Origin: a candidate division WWE3 bacterium
Lineage (GTDB): Bacteria > Patescibacteriota > WWE3 > 2-01-FULL-39-13
Assembly: GCA_027002375.1 (NCBI GenBank)
Contig: JALWZX010000022.1
Span: forward strand, 1-21,762
Length of the DNA stretch: 21,762 nt
Direction: 5' to 3'
In this document: one piece after another, positions 1-7,267 of the stretch
Position numbering within the stretch: the first letter of the stretch is position 1
Layout of the letters: each line of letters starts with the position of its first letter
Notes under the pieces: model-generated
Seen by the model: only the letters and a program-made list of their open reading frames with translations
What the model was told of the DNA's origin: nothing
Databases searched by the model: none
Translations under genes and position numbers: made by a program

Positions 1-552
1 ATTATGTTCTTTATATTTTAGAAATAGTTTCTCTGATGTGAAATAAGTTGCTACAAAAATAATTGTAACCAATTTCGCAAGTTCGCTAGGCTGAAAAGAA
101 ATTCTTCCTATAATTGGAAGTGCTGGAAATATGCCAGACGGATTTAAAACTATCCATCTTCTTGCGCCATAAACATTTGGTGCAAAAGGCGTAGGAATAA
201 GTATAAACAGTAACATTATCAATGTACCGATAAACAAATAGGGCGAATATCGTTTAAGTATATCTAAATTAATTTTTGATAATATATACATACCTGCAAG
301 ACCTATGGTTATCCAACCAATTTGTTGAATTAAAAAGTGGTATTTCTTTCCAAAATTTAGATCAGAATATATAACAGAAGACTCATAAACCATAAATAAG
401 CCAAAAATTAACAAAATGAATATCATAACTAAAAATAGTGAATCTACTTTTTTACCATGAGTAAACAAACTCTGTTTTTTATGCCTTTTTTTTGTGTTAT
501 TTCTAGAAAGAAACGAGTGCATAGTATTAAAATGGCTTTTGGTTCTTTTCAT
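1..552 (-). CDS. ftsW: FtsW/RodA/SpoVE-family SEDS glycosyltransferase, N-terminal part (runs off left edge)
   Basis: Polytopic SEDS protein that polymerises lipid II into glycan strands together with a class B PBP. Only the first 184 codons are in the window; the frame is open to base 1. I translated it on the minus strand from ATG at 552-550. Residues 1-35 are a basic cytoplasmic tail. Hydrophobic segments follow near 37-56, 73-91 and 103-119. Residues 129-138 (YGARRWIVLN) and 153-161 (FQPSELAKL) match the SEDS signature of a GA.RWI.l segment followed by FQPSE(L/F)aK. It lies downstream of the mraZ-rsmH-ftsL-ftsI genes but is separated from them by a plus-strand pair. FtsW rather than RodA is chosen from this division-cluster context. 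The family is certain; the exact paralogue is less so. Confidence 0.88.
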   Translation of the reverse strand, partial: MKRTKSHFNTMHSFLSRNNTKKRHKKQSLFTHGKKVDSLFLVMIFILLIFGLFMVYESSVIYSDLNFGKKYHFLIQQIGWITIGLAGMYILSKINLDILKRYSPYLFIGTLIMLLFILIPTPFAPNVYGARRWIVLNPSGIFPALPIIGRISFQPSELAKLVTIIFVATYFTSEKLFLKYKEHN

Positions 553-670
553 AAAATATTATTACCTGTACATAGTTAGACTATGATATTATCTAAATAT
601 AGCTATATTAATGATAACAATTAATGTGTGATATATCATCAACATTATCGTTATTTGAATATAGGCAATT
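553..670. promoter_or_regulatory. Divergent intergenic region with three palindromes
   Basis: Gap of 118 bp between ftsW (minus) and the MurF-like/sigma pair (plus). It holds CATAGT-TAG-ACTATG (571-585), the perfect 14-bp palindrome AATATAGCTATATT (596-609) and TGATATATCA (629-638). An AGG at 663-665 is the only weak ribosome-site candidate for the plus gene. Operator function is inferred from position; AT-rich palindromes also occur by chance. Confidence 0.35.
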
Positions 671-1528
671 ATGACATATTTAAGAAAAGTTTTACGCAAA
701 GTTCTATCTATAGAGACTAAATTAGTCTTAAGAAAACATAAACCATATGTAATTGCAATATTGGGCGAAAAAGATTCATCATATATTCGTGAAATAATTT
801 ATGCAATTGTAAAAAGCGATTATAATGCAAGACGAAATTTAGAAAAAACCAATAGTGAGTTTAGTATTCCATTAACCGTATTTGGCGAACTAAAATATCC
901 TGAAAGTGACTTGGCATGGTTAAGAATAATATTAAAAACATTATTACAACTTATTTATATAAGGCCATACAAGCATCATTTAATACTGCAACTACATGAA
1001 ATTGAACCATATATTTTGAAACACTGGCTGAAAATAATAAATCCTAATTTAATAATTGTTACAGACAAACTAGACGTAGGTTTACAAGAAATAACAAAAG
1101 AAAAACAAGTTATATATATAACTGCCAATGATATTGAAAACATTAAAGATAACAGCGTTTTTATAAAAAAATTGTCTCAATCACTTCATATTCCACAAAA
1201 TGAAATAATCAAGCAAATCAAGTCTTCAAAACCTATTAATCCTAGAATTAATATACTAGCTGGTAAAAACAAAAATATTATTATCGATGCTAGGTACTAC
1301 TACTACCCAATCTCAATGAATACAATATCAGAAATTACTGATTTAATGCCCGGTAATAAATACGTAGTAGGGAATGTAGAAAATATACGACTTCCACATA
1401 ATTATCACGCATTAAAGCCAGAAGAAATAGATGTTAACACAAAAGAATCTGTTTTTATTTTCATTGGCCCAAAGACAAACCATATAAACGACATGCGCCG
1501 TCTAGCATTAAATGAATTAGAGATATGA
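671..1528 (+). CDS. Degenerate MurF-like Mur ligase homologue, probable pseudoenzyme
   Basis: Resembles MurF (UDP-MurNAc-tripeptide--D-Ala-D-Ala ligase) in order along its length. Residues 24-32 (KPYVIAILG) match the strand before the P-loop. Residues 61-71 (NSEFSIPLTVF) match the NSEIGVPLTIL-type segment. Residues 103-131 match the 'LvLE.Ga..pGdI..l..i..P.i.viT' stretch. Residues 203-235 match 'iIDDtYNA.P.SM...l..l...PG.kivVlGdM'. The GxxGKT[ST] P-loop reads GEKDSSY (32-38), with no lysine-threonine. The DDTYNA motif reads DARYYYY. About 140 residues of the central ATPase domain appear to be missing (285 aa against about 450). ATP binding is therefore unlikely, and a structural, binding or regulatory role is inferred. 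The gene overlaps the sigma gene by ATGA, so the two are co-translated. It could instead be a decaying gene, though the frame is fully open. Confidence 0.72.
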   Translation: MTYLRKVLRKVLSIETKLVLRKHKPYVIAILGEKDSSYIREIIYAIVKSDYNARRNLEKTNSEFSIPLTVFGELKYPESDLAWLRIILKTLLQLIYIRPYKHHLILQLHEIEPYILKHWLKIINPNLIIVTDKLDVGLQEITKEKQVIYITANDIENIKDNSVFIKKLSQSLHIPQNEIIKQIKSSKPINPRINILAGKNKNIIIDARYYYYPISMNTISEITDLMPGNKYVVGNVENIRLPHNYHALKPEEIDVNTKESVFIFIGPKTNHINDMRRLALNELEI

Positions 1529-2070
1529 AAAATAAGCAAAGTGAACAAGCACTAATAAACAAATCGAAGAAAGATATTAAAGATTTTGGGGAAATCTATA
1601 AGTTATATAATCAAAAAATATTTAGATATTTTTTAGTAAGGGTAAACAGTAAGCCTACAGCGGAAGATTTAACATCTATAACATTCGAGAAGGCATTAAA
1701 AAACATAAAATCATTTCAATGGCAAGGCGTTTCTATATCTGCTTGGTTGTATCAGATAGCTCGAAATTCCTTAATTGATTACTATAGAAAGGAAGGAAAG
1801 AAAAAAGAAATACAAATAACCGACGAGAACAATATAAAAGACGAAAGTTCTTCAATTGAAACACAAGCAATAGAAAAAGATGGCGCAACAATCATACAAA
1901 ACATAATTGATCAGTTACCGAAACGGGAACGAAATATTGTCAGACTAAAATTCTATGAAGGTATGACAAATAAGCAAATTGCTAAAACATTGGATATAAC
2001 TGAAACCAACGTTAGCACTATACTTCATAGAACAATGAAAAAATTGCACGAGTTATTGGCCACAATGTAG
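1525..2070 (+). CDS. ECF-type sigma-70 family RNA polymerase sigma factor
   Basis: 181-aa protein with only sigma regions 2 and 4, the layout of extracytoplasmic-function sigma factors. Region 2 covers about residues 21-92, with the core-binding AEDLTSITFEKAL (46-58) and the -10-recognition helix near WLYQIARNSLIDYYRK (74-89). A charged, serine-rich linker (95-120) leads to region 4 (126-177), with LPKRERNIVRLKFYEGM and the helix-turn-helix NKQIAKTLDITETNVSTILHRTMKKL. The ATG overlaps the preceding stop as ATGA (1525-1528). No anti-sigma or membrane protein is adjacent; the partner gene is the MurF-like pseudoenzyme, so a link to wall status is plausible but inferred. The gene ends 16 bp from the convergent MurA-like gene and no clear terminator lies between them. 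Confidence 0.93.
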   Translation: MKNKQSEQALINKSKKDIKDFGEIYKLYNQKIFRYFLVRVNSKPTAEDLTSITFEKALKNIKSFQWQGVSISAWLYQIARNSLIDYYRKEGKKKEIQITDENNIKDESSSIETQAIEKDGATIIQNIIDQLPKRERNIVRLKFYEGMTNKQIAKTLDITETNVSTILHRTMKKLHELLATM

Positions 2071-2086
2071 TGAAAATCGCAATTAA

Positions 2087-3289
2087 CTATGTGACAACTT
2101 CTACATGTAGGCTTCTTAGATTATCTATTATGTTAGGTACAAAATTAGATATAGAAGCAAAATTATCTAAAACAGTATTACCATTCGCAACAACTCCAGA
2201 CAGAATATGCATTGCGTTCCAGCTTTTATCTACAACACTAATTTTAACTGGCGATATATCAGCCGGTTTAACTTGCAATAATGTGTACTCGCCCTCACCG
2301 ATGTAAGTAACCCTACCCCCAACCATATTAACCGATTTCACAAACTCGTCTAGGTCATCAAAGTGTTTGATGAGTACACTTGTAGGCTTAGTTAAAAATT
2401 TTGCAAAGAAAATCAATAAGAAAGCAACCTCGCTAATACTACGGTTTGTATAATCATAGCTTTCTTGAAAGGAATAATTATTTTTCCATAATTTTAGTTT
2501 ACTATCTTCGATAACTTCGTATTGAACTCCAAATTCATTTAGAGTAAGTAAATACTGTAATGATTGTGATAAATCGAAATTCTCAATTACTACTTCTTCA
2601 TCCGATAGGGCCCCTATAGAAGAAAAAAGGTTAAATTCCACCTGATTATAACTAGAAACTATCTCAATATTTTTCTTTGTTTGCTGTTTAATATATTCTA
2701 ACTGCTGAAATCTGACATCATTTTCGTTATATATAACATGCATTTCGTCTATAACTTCTTTTAACAACAATCTTGATGCAACCATAGTTCCAAAAGATTC
2801 TCTTACGTCAAACGATTTCTCAATATTAAGTAACTGTGGCACATGAATGTGACATTTATTTTCTTCTAGGTTAACTGTAACATCAAATCCTAGTTTTCTG
2901 TAAAATTTAATAACATCTCTTGACGACGACTTTATATAACACTCTAGAGTTTTCTTTAGCATAAGTGGAATTAAAAGATGCTCGTAAAAATCATAATCAT
3001 TTATTAACAAAATCGATGACAAATCATTATTTAAGTCAGAAGTTTCTACAGATATCGAATTTTCTGTTAGCCAATTCACTTTAAATCCAATTTGCTGAAA
3101 AATAGACAAAAAGGTTAAAACAACGTTACTTCGTGGAACATTTTTGATTGTAAATTTGTCTTGATACATAGCACCAAGTACAAGATTAAACATAGCCGAA
3201 ATTGGATCACCCGATAGCGATACTGTTCCGTATAACGGTTGATTTCCCTTGATAGTTATCTTATTGATTTCGCCATTTGAGGTATTCAT
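2087..3289 (-). CDS. Degenerate MurA-like (EPSP-synthase fold) protein, probable pseudoenzyme
   Basis: Two-lobed EPT/RTPC-like protein resembling MurA (UDP-GlcNAc 1-carboxyvinyltransferase) over its full length. Taking residue 1 as the upstream GTG (3295), ITIKGNQPLYGTVSLSG (13-29) matches the MurA start 'l.I.Gg.pL.Gev.iSG'. The next motif, AKNAAL in MurA, reads DPISAM, so the catalytic Lys22/Asn23 equivalents are Pro and Ile. The loop carrying Cys115 and Arg120 is deleted. The 'DLRASAS' arginine segment reads DKSWNAM, and the C-terminal 'IDRGYE' reads ISNFVP. With every key substrate-binding residue changed, catalysis is very unlikely. I start at ATG 3289 (400 aa) because the promoter at 3299-3327 puts transcription start next to it. 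The gene follows ftsI by 66 bp. Confidence 0.75.
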   Translation of the reverse strand: MNTSNGEINKITIKGNQPLYGTVSLSGDPISAMFNLVLGAMYQDKFTIKNVPRSNVVLTFLSIFQQIGFKVNWLTENSISVETSDLNNDLSSILLINDYDFYEHLLIPLMLKKTLECYIKSSSRDVIKFYRKLGFDVTVNLEENKCHIHVPQLLNIEKSFDVRESFGTMVASRLLLKEVIDEMHVIYNENDVRFQQLEYIKQQTKKNIEIVSSYNQVEFNLFSSIGALSDEEVVIENFDLSQSLQYLLTLNEFGVQYEVIEDSKLKLWKNNYSFQESYDYTNRSISEVAFLLIFFAKFLTKPTSVLIKHFDDLDEFVKSVNMVGGRVTYIGEGEYTLLQVKPADISPVKISVVDKSWNAMHILSGVVANGNTVLDNFASISNFVPNIIDNLRSLHVEVVT

Positions 3290-3298
3290 ATTCACTTA

Positions 3299-3327
3299 AC
3301 TATACTATGTTAAAACACTCTTTTCAA
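3299..3327 (-). promoter_or_regulatory. Candidate promoter of the MurA-like gene
   Basis: On the minus strand TTGAAA (3327-3322), a 17-nt spacer and TATAGT (3304-3299). The ATG at 3289 lies 9 nt beyond the -10, leaving almost no leader. It would let the MurA-like gene be expressed apart from ftsI. Seen by eye only. Confidence 0.45.
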
Positions 3328-3355
3328 AAGCAAACATATATGATCAAATCATTTT

Positions 3356-5239
3356 TTAGTTGTTTAGCTCTATATCTGGTGGCAAACCATAATATACGGC
3401 TAGCTTTTCTGCGACATTCATCCATAGTGGAACAGCAGTTTCAGACGACCATGAACTTGGAAATCTAGGCTCTTCTAGTTTTATTAACATCACAAAGTTT
3501 TTGTAATTAGTAAAATACCCCACAAACGTAGCATTAGTTCTATCTTTTGCATAACCACCCTTCTCTGGAATTTGCGCAGTACCTGTTTTTCCAGAAATAT
3601 TATACTTTTTGGAAACAAAAAATTTTGCTTCACCACCAGCTACCGCTTGCCTAAGCATCTCAGTCATTGTTTCAGCGGTAGTTTTAGAAATCGGTTCACT
3701 AAAAAGTATTGGTTTTATATCTATAGTTTTGTCTTTTGTAATAATTTTTTTAACAACCATTGGTTTCATAATTTTGCCGTTGTTCGCAAACGCAGAAAAA
3801 GCTACGGCTACCTGAAGTGGCGTAGTTGCAATACCTTGCCCAAAAGATGCATTTGCAATTTCGATGTCTTTCATTGGAAATTTATTGTATATTATTCCAC
3901 TTTCTTCACCATCTAAATCTATGCCTAACTTTTGGCCAAAGCTAAATTCTTTAAAGTATTTCATTAAATTTTTATCACCTACTTTAAGCCCTACCCAAGC
4001 AGCACCTAAATTATTTGAGTGTTGCAATACACTTATCATTGTTTCCTCACCATGGTGCTTACCATCCCAATTGTCAACCAAATGCCCAGAGAAATATTTC
4101 GGCCCGTTATCGTGATAAACAGTATTTGGAGTTATATAGTTTAAATCTATTCCTGTAGCTATGGTTAAAGCTTTTATAACTGATCCTGGTTCATATACAG
4201 TAGATATTGCATCGTTTCTAATAACCTCTTCAGGTACATCTTTATATCTTAATGGGTAATAAGTGGGAACATTAGCCATAGCCAATACATAACCCGTTTT
4301 AGGGTCTAGAATAATAGCCGTACCAGATTTAGCATTATATTTTTTAACACCTACTTCTAGTTCATGTTCAATAATATATTGAACATTTCTGTCGATAGTA
4401 AGAACTAAATCACTACCATCTATGGGCTCTATCACCTCTTGTTTCCCCAATAATATTGGTGTACCATTGGCTGATTTTTCTTGATACAAATACCCATCTT
4501 GCCCAGCCAAATCGCCATTGTAAAACTGTTCTAGCCCGTAATATCCTATTTTCTGCCCTTCTTTATCATCACCAACAAGCCCTAATACATGAGATAACAT
4601 AGTTTGCTCCGGATAATATCTTGAATAATATTCTTCAAAATATATTCCACCCAAATTCTGTTTTTCTAAATCATCTTTAATTTCCCATGTAATCTGATCA
4701 GAAACTTTAGCCCAACCTCTTTTTTTCTTCATCTGCCTTTCTATACCATCTTTGTCAACTGTAAACTTATCACTATCATTTATTTGAGCATATTGTAAAT
4801 CATCATTGAATTGCAAGCTGTTATCACCTTCATTTTCTTTTTTTTGCTTAGAATTGACCTCATCATCAACATTACCAGCATTCTTACTTGGCCCTAAATC
4901 ACTAATATTTTTTTTATCAGAAAAATCGTTAGCATCCCAACCATCATACTTCGACAATATATCTACAATTTGATCTACATTATATCGTTCAACATCCACA
5001 TACATAACATATTTAGATTCATTTGATGCAATCGAAAAATCATCAGACGTTAATATATCACCTCTTTTAGCATGCAAAGTTATACCGTGCCAATGTTCTT
5101 CTCTTGCCTGAGCTTTATATTTGGGGGAATTCAAAACTTGTATCTGAAAAAGGCGCAAACCTATAACAACAGCCAAAATTATTATTGCGATTTTAAATAT
5201 GTTATATCTGAATGCTGAAGTATCATTAGTCTTTCGCAT
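3356..5239 (-). CDS. ftsI: Peptidoglycan D,D-transpeptidase FtsI / class B penicillin-binding protein
   Basis: Class B PBP that cross-links septal peptidoglycan with FtsW. From ATG 5239 (627 aa) there is a short cytoplasmic tail, one membrane anchor (about 13-30), a PBP dimerisation domain starting near residue 55 (HAKRGDIL), and a transpeptidase domain from about 285. All three active-site motifs are intact: SVIK (Ser353), SNN (408-410) and KTGT (551-554). A hydrophilic D/N/K/S-rich stretch (about 100-160) looks like an insertion in the pedestal domain. An upstream in-frame ATG at 5275 would overlap ftsL by 35 nt; I prefer 5239 because it follows the ftsL stop by one base and puts the membrane anchor at the usual place. 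The intact catalytic motifs imply real peptidoglycan, in contrast to the two neighbouring degenerate Mur homologues. Confidence 0.95.
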   Translation of the reverse strand: MRKTNDTSAFRYNIFKIAIIILAVVIGLRLFQIQVLNSPKYKAQAREEHWHGITLHAKRGDILTSDDFSIASNESKYVMYVDVERYNVDQIVDILSKYDGWDANDFSDKKNISDLGPSKNAGNVDDEVNSKQKKENEGDNSLQFNDDLQYAQINDSDKFTVDKDGIERQMKKKRGWAKVSDQITWEIKDDLEKQNLGGIYFEEYYSRYYPEQTMLSHVLGLVGDDKEGQKIGYYGLEQFYNGDLAGQDGYLYQEKSANGTPILLGKQEVIEPIDGSDLVLTIDRNVQYIIEHELEVGVKKYNAKSGTAIILDPKTGYVLAMANVPTYYPLRYKDVPEEVIRNDAISTVYEPGSVIKALTIATGIDLNYITPNTVYHDNGPKYFSGHLVDNWDGKHHGEETMISVLQHSNNLGAAWVGLKVGDKNLMKYFKEFSFGQKLGIDLDGEESGIIYNKFPMKDIEIANASFGQGIATTPLQVAVAFSAFANNGKIMKPMVVKKIITKDKTIDIKPILFSEPISKTTAETMTEMLRQAVAGGEAKFFVSKKYNISGKTGTAQIPEKGGYAKDRTNATFVGYFTNYKNFVMLIKLEEPRFPSSWSSETAVPLWMNVAEKLAVYYGLPPDIELNN

Positions 5240-5240
5240 A

Positions 5241-5564
5241 TCAATTTGCAACTTCAGATGATGCCAGCTTCTCATCTTTAAGATATGATATATTTCTATT
5301 TACATACCCAAGTTTCGTGGCTTTATTTTTGATATACTTCATGGAAGTCAGTGTATAATACTCATTCTTTAATTTCTCATTTTCTTTCTGTAATGACAAA
5401 AGTGTATTATATCTTTCTAAATATTCATTACCTGCTGTAGAAACTTTATCTAATAGTACCAACCTATACGCAAATATCGCAATTAAGAGAATTAACATAA
5501 CAATATTTATCTTTTTTAATCTAGATGATAAAACTTGATTCATTAAAGTTTCTTTTTTGTTCAT
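5241..5564 (-). CDS. ftsL: FtsL/DivIC-like small bitopic division protein
   Basis: 107-aa protein with a short basic N-terminus, one membrane helix (about 20-36, INIVMLILLIAIFAYRL) and an external coiled coil (about 45-75, with LLSLQKENEKLKNEYYTL), followed by a short conserved-looking block (KYIKNKATKLGYVN). This is the layout of FtsL/DivIC septum proteins, which bridge FtsQ/DivIB to the FtsW-FtsI synthase. Sequence identity across the family is too low for a firm name, so the call rests on topology and on its place between rsmH and ftsI, the standard ftsL position. The stop codon is followed one base later by the ftsI ATG, so the two are translationally linked. Confidence 0.8.
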   Translation of the reverse strand: MNKKETLMNQVLSSRLKKINIVMLILLIAIFAYRLVLLDKVSTAGNEYLERYNTLLSLQKENEKLKNEYYTLTSMKYIKNKATKLGYVNRNISYLKDEKLASSEVAN

Positions 5565-5571
5565 TAACTAA

Positions 5572-5600
5572 TTATTACAGGTTTTTCTTTAAAATTGCAA
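5572..5600 (-). promoter_or_regulatory. Candidate promoter of ftsL-ftsI
   Basis: Minus strand: TTGCAA (5600-5595), 17-nt spacer, TAATAA (5577-5572), then 7 nt to the ftsL ATG at 5564, giving a leaderless transcript. It would start a transcript separate from mraZ-rsmH. Confidence 0.45.
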
Positions 5601-5634
5601 CTATGCACAGTTTTTTATATAACTTGTGTATAGT
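5600..5634 (-). terminator. Hairpin just after the rsmH stop
   Basis: ACTATGCACA (5600-5609) pairs with TGTGTATAGT (5625-5634): a 10-bp stem with one G-T pair and a 15-nt loop, directly abutting the rsmH stop. The sequence that follows on the minus strand (TGCAATTTTAAAG) is only a weak T-tract. It may be a weak terminator or a 3'-end stabiliser, and its base touches the ftsL -35. Confidence 0.35.
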
Positions 5635-6531
5635 CTAAACTTTTTCATAAACATGCATAGTTGCACTTCGCGATGAGATATTTTCTTTGATTTCCTCATC
5701 AGAAGGCTTTACTATTTTTATTAGGTTTAGAGCGGGCGATTCTTCTAAATTTTTAGATATGGCATACTCGAGTGAATGAAATGTTATTATAACCAGCCTC
5801 GCATTTGGTTTTAATAACTCAATCGCCCGCTCTAATGAACCCTGCAAATTATCAAGTTCGCTATTTACGGCAATTCTTAGGGCTTGAAACACTCGAGTTG
5901 CTGGGTGAACTCTACTCGATTTATACTTAGACGTATTCTTTATTAATTGTGCAACATCTTTTGCTAAAATTGGCTCACACTTCGCGTCTTTTTCTTTAAC
6001 AAAACTCTTAATTGCTTTAGCAAAAGCCTTTGATTGTACCTCGCCACCATATTCATAAAAAAGATTTGCCAATTGTTTCTCTGATAAAACTCGTAACAAA
6101 TCTTCAGCAGTAACTTGCAATTCATTATTCATTCTCATATCAAGCTTAGTTTCATCATTAAAACTAAACCCTTTTTTCGCACCTTTAAATTGATACATGC
6201 TCAAACCAAGATCATACAAAATACCGTCAATCTCGCCTGAATTCCACCCTATACTTTTTACTGCTCTATCTATGTACAAAAAATTTTTCTGAACAATGAA
6301 TAATCTTTCCTCCTTAATTTCTGCTACAAACTTCTGCTTACAAAAAGATATTGCGTTGGTATCAACATCTAAACCTAAAACTAATGCTCCTTTGCCCAAA
6401 ATCGCTTTTGTATGCCCACCGCCACCTAAATTACAATCAATATATTTTCCATTCTTTTTAACTTTTAGCTCTTTAACTGCTTCTTTTAAAAGAACTGGTG
6501 TATGTTTGTAATTTAAATCGTTACTACTCAT
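5635..6531 (-). CDS. rsmH: 16S rRNA (cytosine(1402)-N(4))-methyltransferase RsmH (MraW)
   Basis: SAM-dependent enzyme that N4-methylates C1402 in the 16S rRNA P-site, nearly always encoded after mraZ. The 298 aa are a normal family length. The start HTPVLLKEAVKEL (10-22) and SAM-binding loop YIDCNLGGGGHTKAIL (30-45) match the family signatures HxPVLLxE and D.T.G.GGH. The family helical insert follows in the middle (about 105-215). The C-terminal segment EEIKENISSRSATMHVYEK matches the conserved '(E/N)PRSRSAkLRvaEk' tail. ATG 6531 is chosen; no Shine-Dalgarno is visible. It is separated from mraZ by 67 bp containing an inverted repeat. Confidence 0.97.
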   Translation of the reverse strand: MSSNDLNYKHTPVLLKEAVKELKVKKNGKYIDCNLGGGGHTKAILGKGALVLGLDVDTNAISFCKQKFVAEIKEERLFIVQKNFLYIDRAVKSIGWNSGEIDGILYDLGLSMYQFKGAKKGFSFNDETKLDMRMNNELQVTAEDLLRVLSEKQLANLFYEYGGEVQSKAFAKAIKSFVKEKDAKCEPILAKDVAQLIKNTSKYKSSRVHPATRVFQALRIAVNSELDNLQGSLERAIELLKPNARLVIITFHSLEYAISKNLEESPALNLIKIVKPSDEEIKENISSRSATMHVYEKV

Positions 6532-6545
6532 AAAATTAATATTTG

Positions 6546-6586
6546 GTGGAATTCAATCTATTCTTGAGTGAACCTATGAATTCCAC
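6546..6586. repeat. 10-bp inverted repeat between mraZ and rsmH
   Basis: GTGGAATTCA (6546-6555) and TGAATTCCAC (6577-6586) are perfect inverted copies separated by 21 nt. The right arm belongs to an 18-nt sequence found again at 15154. No T-tract follows on either strand, so it is not a standard terminator; an RNA-processing or protein-binding site is possible. Confidence 0.55.
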
Positions 6587-6594
6587 ATACAAAA
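6577..6594 (+). repeat. Dispersed 18-nt element, copy 1
   Basis: TGAATTCCACATACAAAA, identical to 15154-15171. Its core GAATTCCACATACAA also occurs at 19622-19636. This copy lies a few bases after the mraZ stop, in the 3' untranslated region of a minus-strand gene. Confidence 0.7.
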
Positions 6595-6598
6595 AATT

Positions 6599-7033
6599 CT
6601 ATTGATTATTCAAATCAGATAGCTTTTCACCGATAACTGAGCTGTTTTTTTCAATCTCTTTTTGCTTCTGTTGCCACTTTGATTCAGACCACAATTCAAC
6701 CCAATTGCCAAGACCCAAAAATATAGCATTTTCTTTAATAGCTGAGTAATCTATAAGATATGAGGGAATTACAAATCGCCCTTGAGAATCAAGCTCAATT
6801 TCACTTGCACTACCAAGAAGAAAACGACTTGTGTCTCTTATTACGCTTGAAACGAATGGACCAGAAATTGAATCTGAAACCATTTCCTTCCATTGGACAG
6901 GTGACATAATAACAAGACATCCCTCGTATCCCTTTGTAACTATCAACTTATCACCAAGCTCATTTCTAAACTTCTTTGGAAAAGCAATTCTTTTTTTTGT
7001 TGATACCTTTTGTTTATATTCTCCAATTATCAT
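6599..7033 (-). CDS. mraZ: Transcriptional regulator MraZ
   Basis: 144-aa DNA-binding protein with two AbrB-like swapped-hairpin repeats that assembles into rings and represses its own division/cell-wall operon. Repeat 1 lies near the N-terminus (EYKQKVSTKKRIAFPKKFRNEL). Repeat 2 is about 70 residues later (SEIELDSQGRFVIPSYL), matching the family pattern D.kGRv.iP. The C-terminal tail is charged. I start at ATG 7033 (MIIGEY...), which gives the usual family N-terminus. The longer frame to 7078 would place 15 extra residues inside the operator repeats and is rejected. First gene of the cluster; direct repeats 24-53 nt upstream fit an autoregulatory MraZ box. Confidence 0.95.
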   Translation of the reverse strand: MIIGEYKQKVSTKKRIAFPKKFRNELGDKLIVTKGYEGCLVIMSPVQWKEMVSDSISGPFVSSVIRDTSRFLLGSASEIELDSQGRFVIPSYLIDYSAIKENAIFLGLGNWVELWSESKWQQKQKEIEKNSSVIGEKLSDLNNQ

Positions 7034-7056
7034 GGTGCTATATAGCTTTCGGACAG

Positions 7057-7086
7057 GATTTCCACTAATCACCACCAATCACCACT
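7057..7086 (-). promoter_or_regulatory. Probable MraZ box: three direct repeats of 10 bp
   Basis: On the minus strand three consecutive units read AGTGGTGATT (7086-7077), GGTGGTGATT (7076-7067) and AGTGGAAATC (7066-7057). Known MraZ operators are short G-rich repeats (TGGGN in E. coli, AAAGTG-type in mollicutes) with a 10-bp period upstream of mraZ, so spacing and place fit. A -10-like TACAAT (7098-7093) lies just upstream. A second TATATA (7044-7039) lies 5 nt before the ATG. Confidence 0.65.
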
Positions 7087-7267
7087 ACATATATTGTAGC
7101 CCATAAAGTTATGGCACACCATACGAACAATACCCGATAGAATTGGCAATCTTAATTGAATTTGGAAAATTAATAGAATCAGTTAATCAACTATCATGAG
7201 ATTACGTTTACAGTAATGTGGCAACAATAGGATTGCATTTATAATATGCTACAACAACCCATTACAA
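7087..7267. other. Intergenic region between glyS and the mraZ operator
   Basis: No gene is seen. CCATAA-AG-TTATGG (7101-7114) and TATGG-CACA-CCATA (7110-7123) overlap, so only one could pair at a time. They lie upstream of the mraZ -10 candidate. No recognisable terminator follows glyS. Confidence 0.4.

Noticed and set aside
3572..4115. Plus-strand open frames inside ftsI
   Set aside because: Antisense shadows of a well-conserved transpeptidase, with no family resemblance and no promoter.
6599..7078. Longer mraZ frame starting at 7078
   Set aside because: It adds 15 residues before the family N-terminus and starts inside the 10-bp operator repeats; ATG 7033 gives a standard MraZ.
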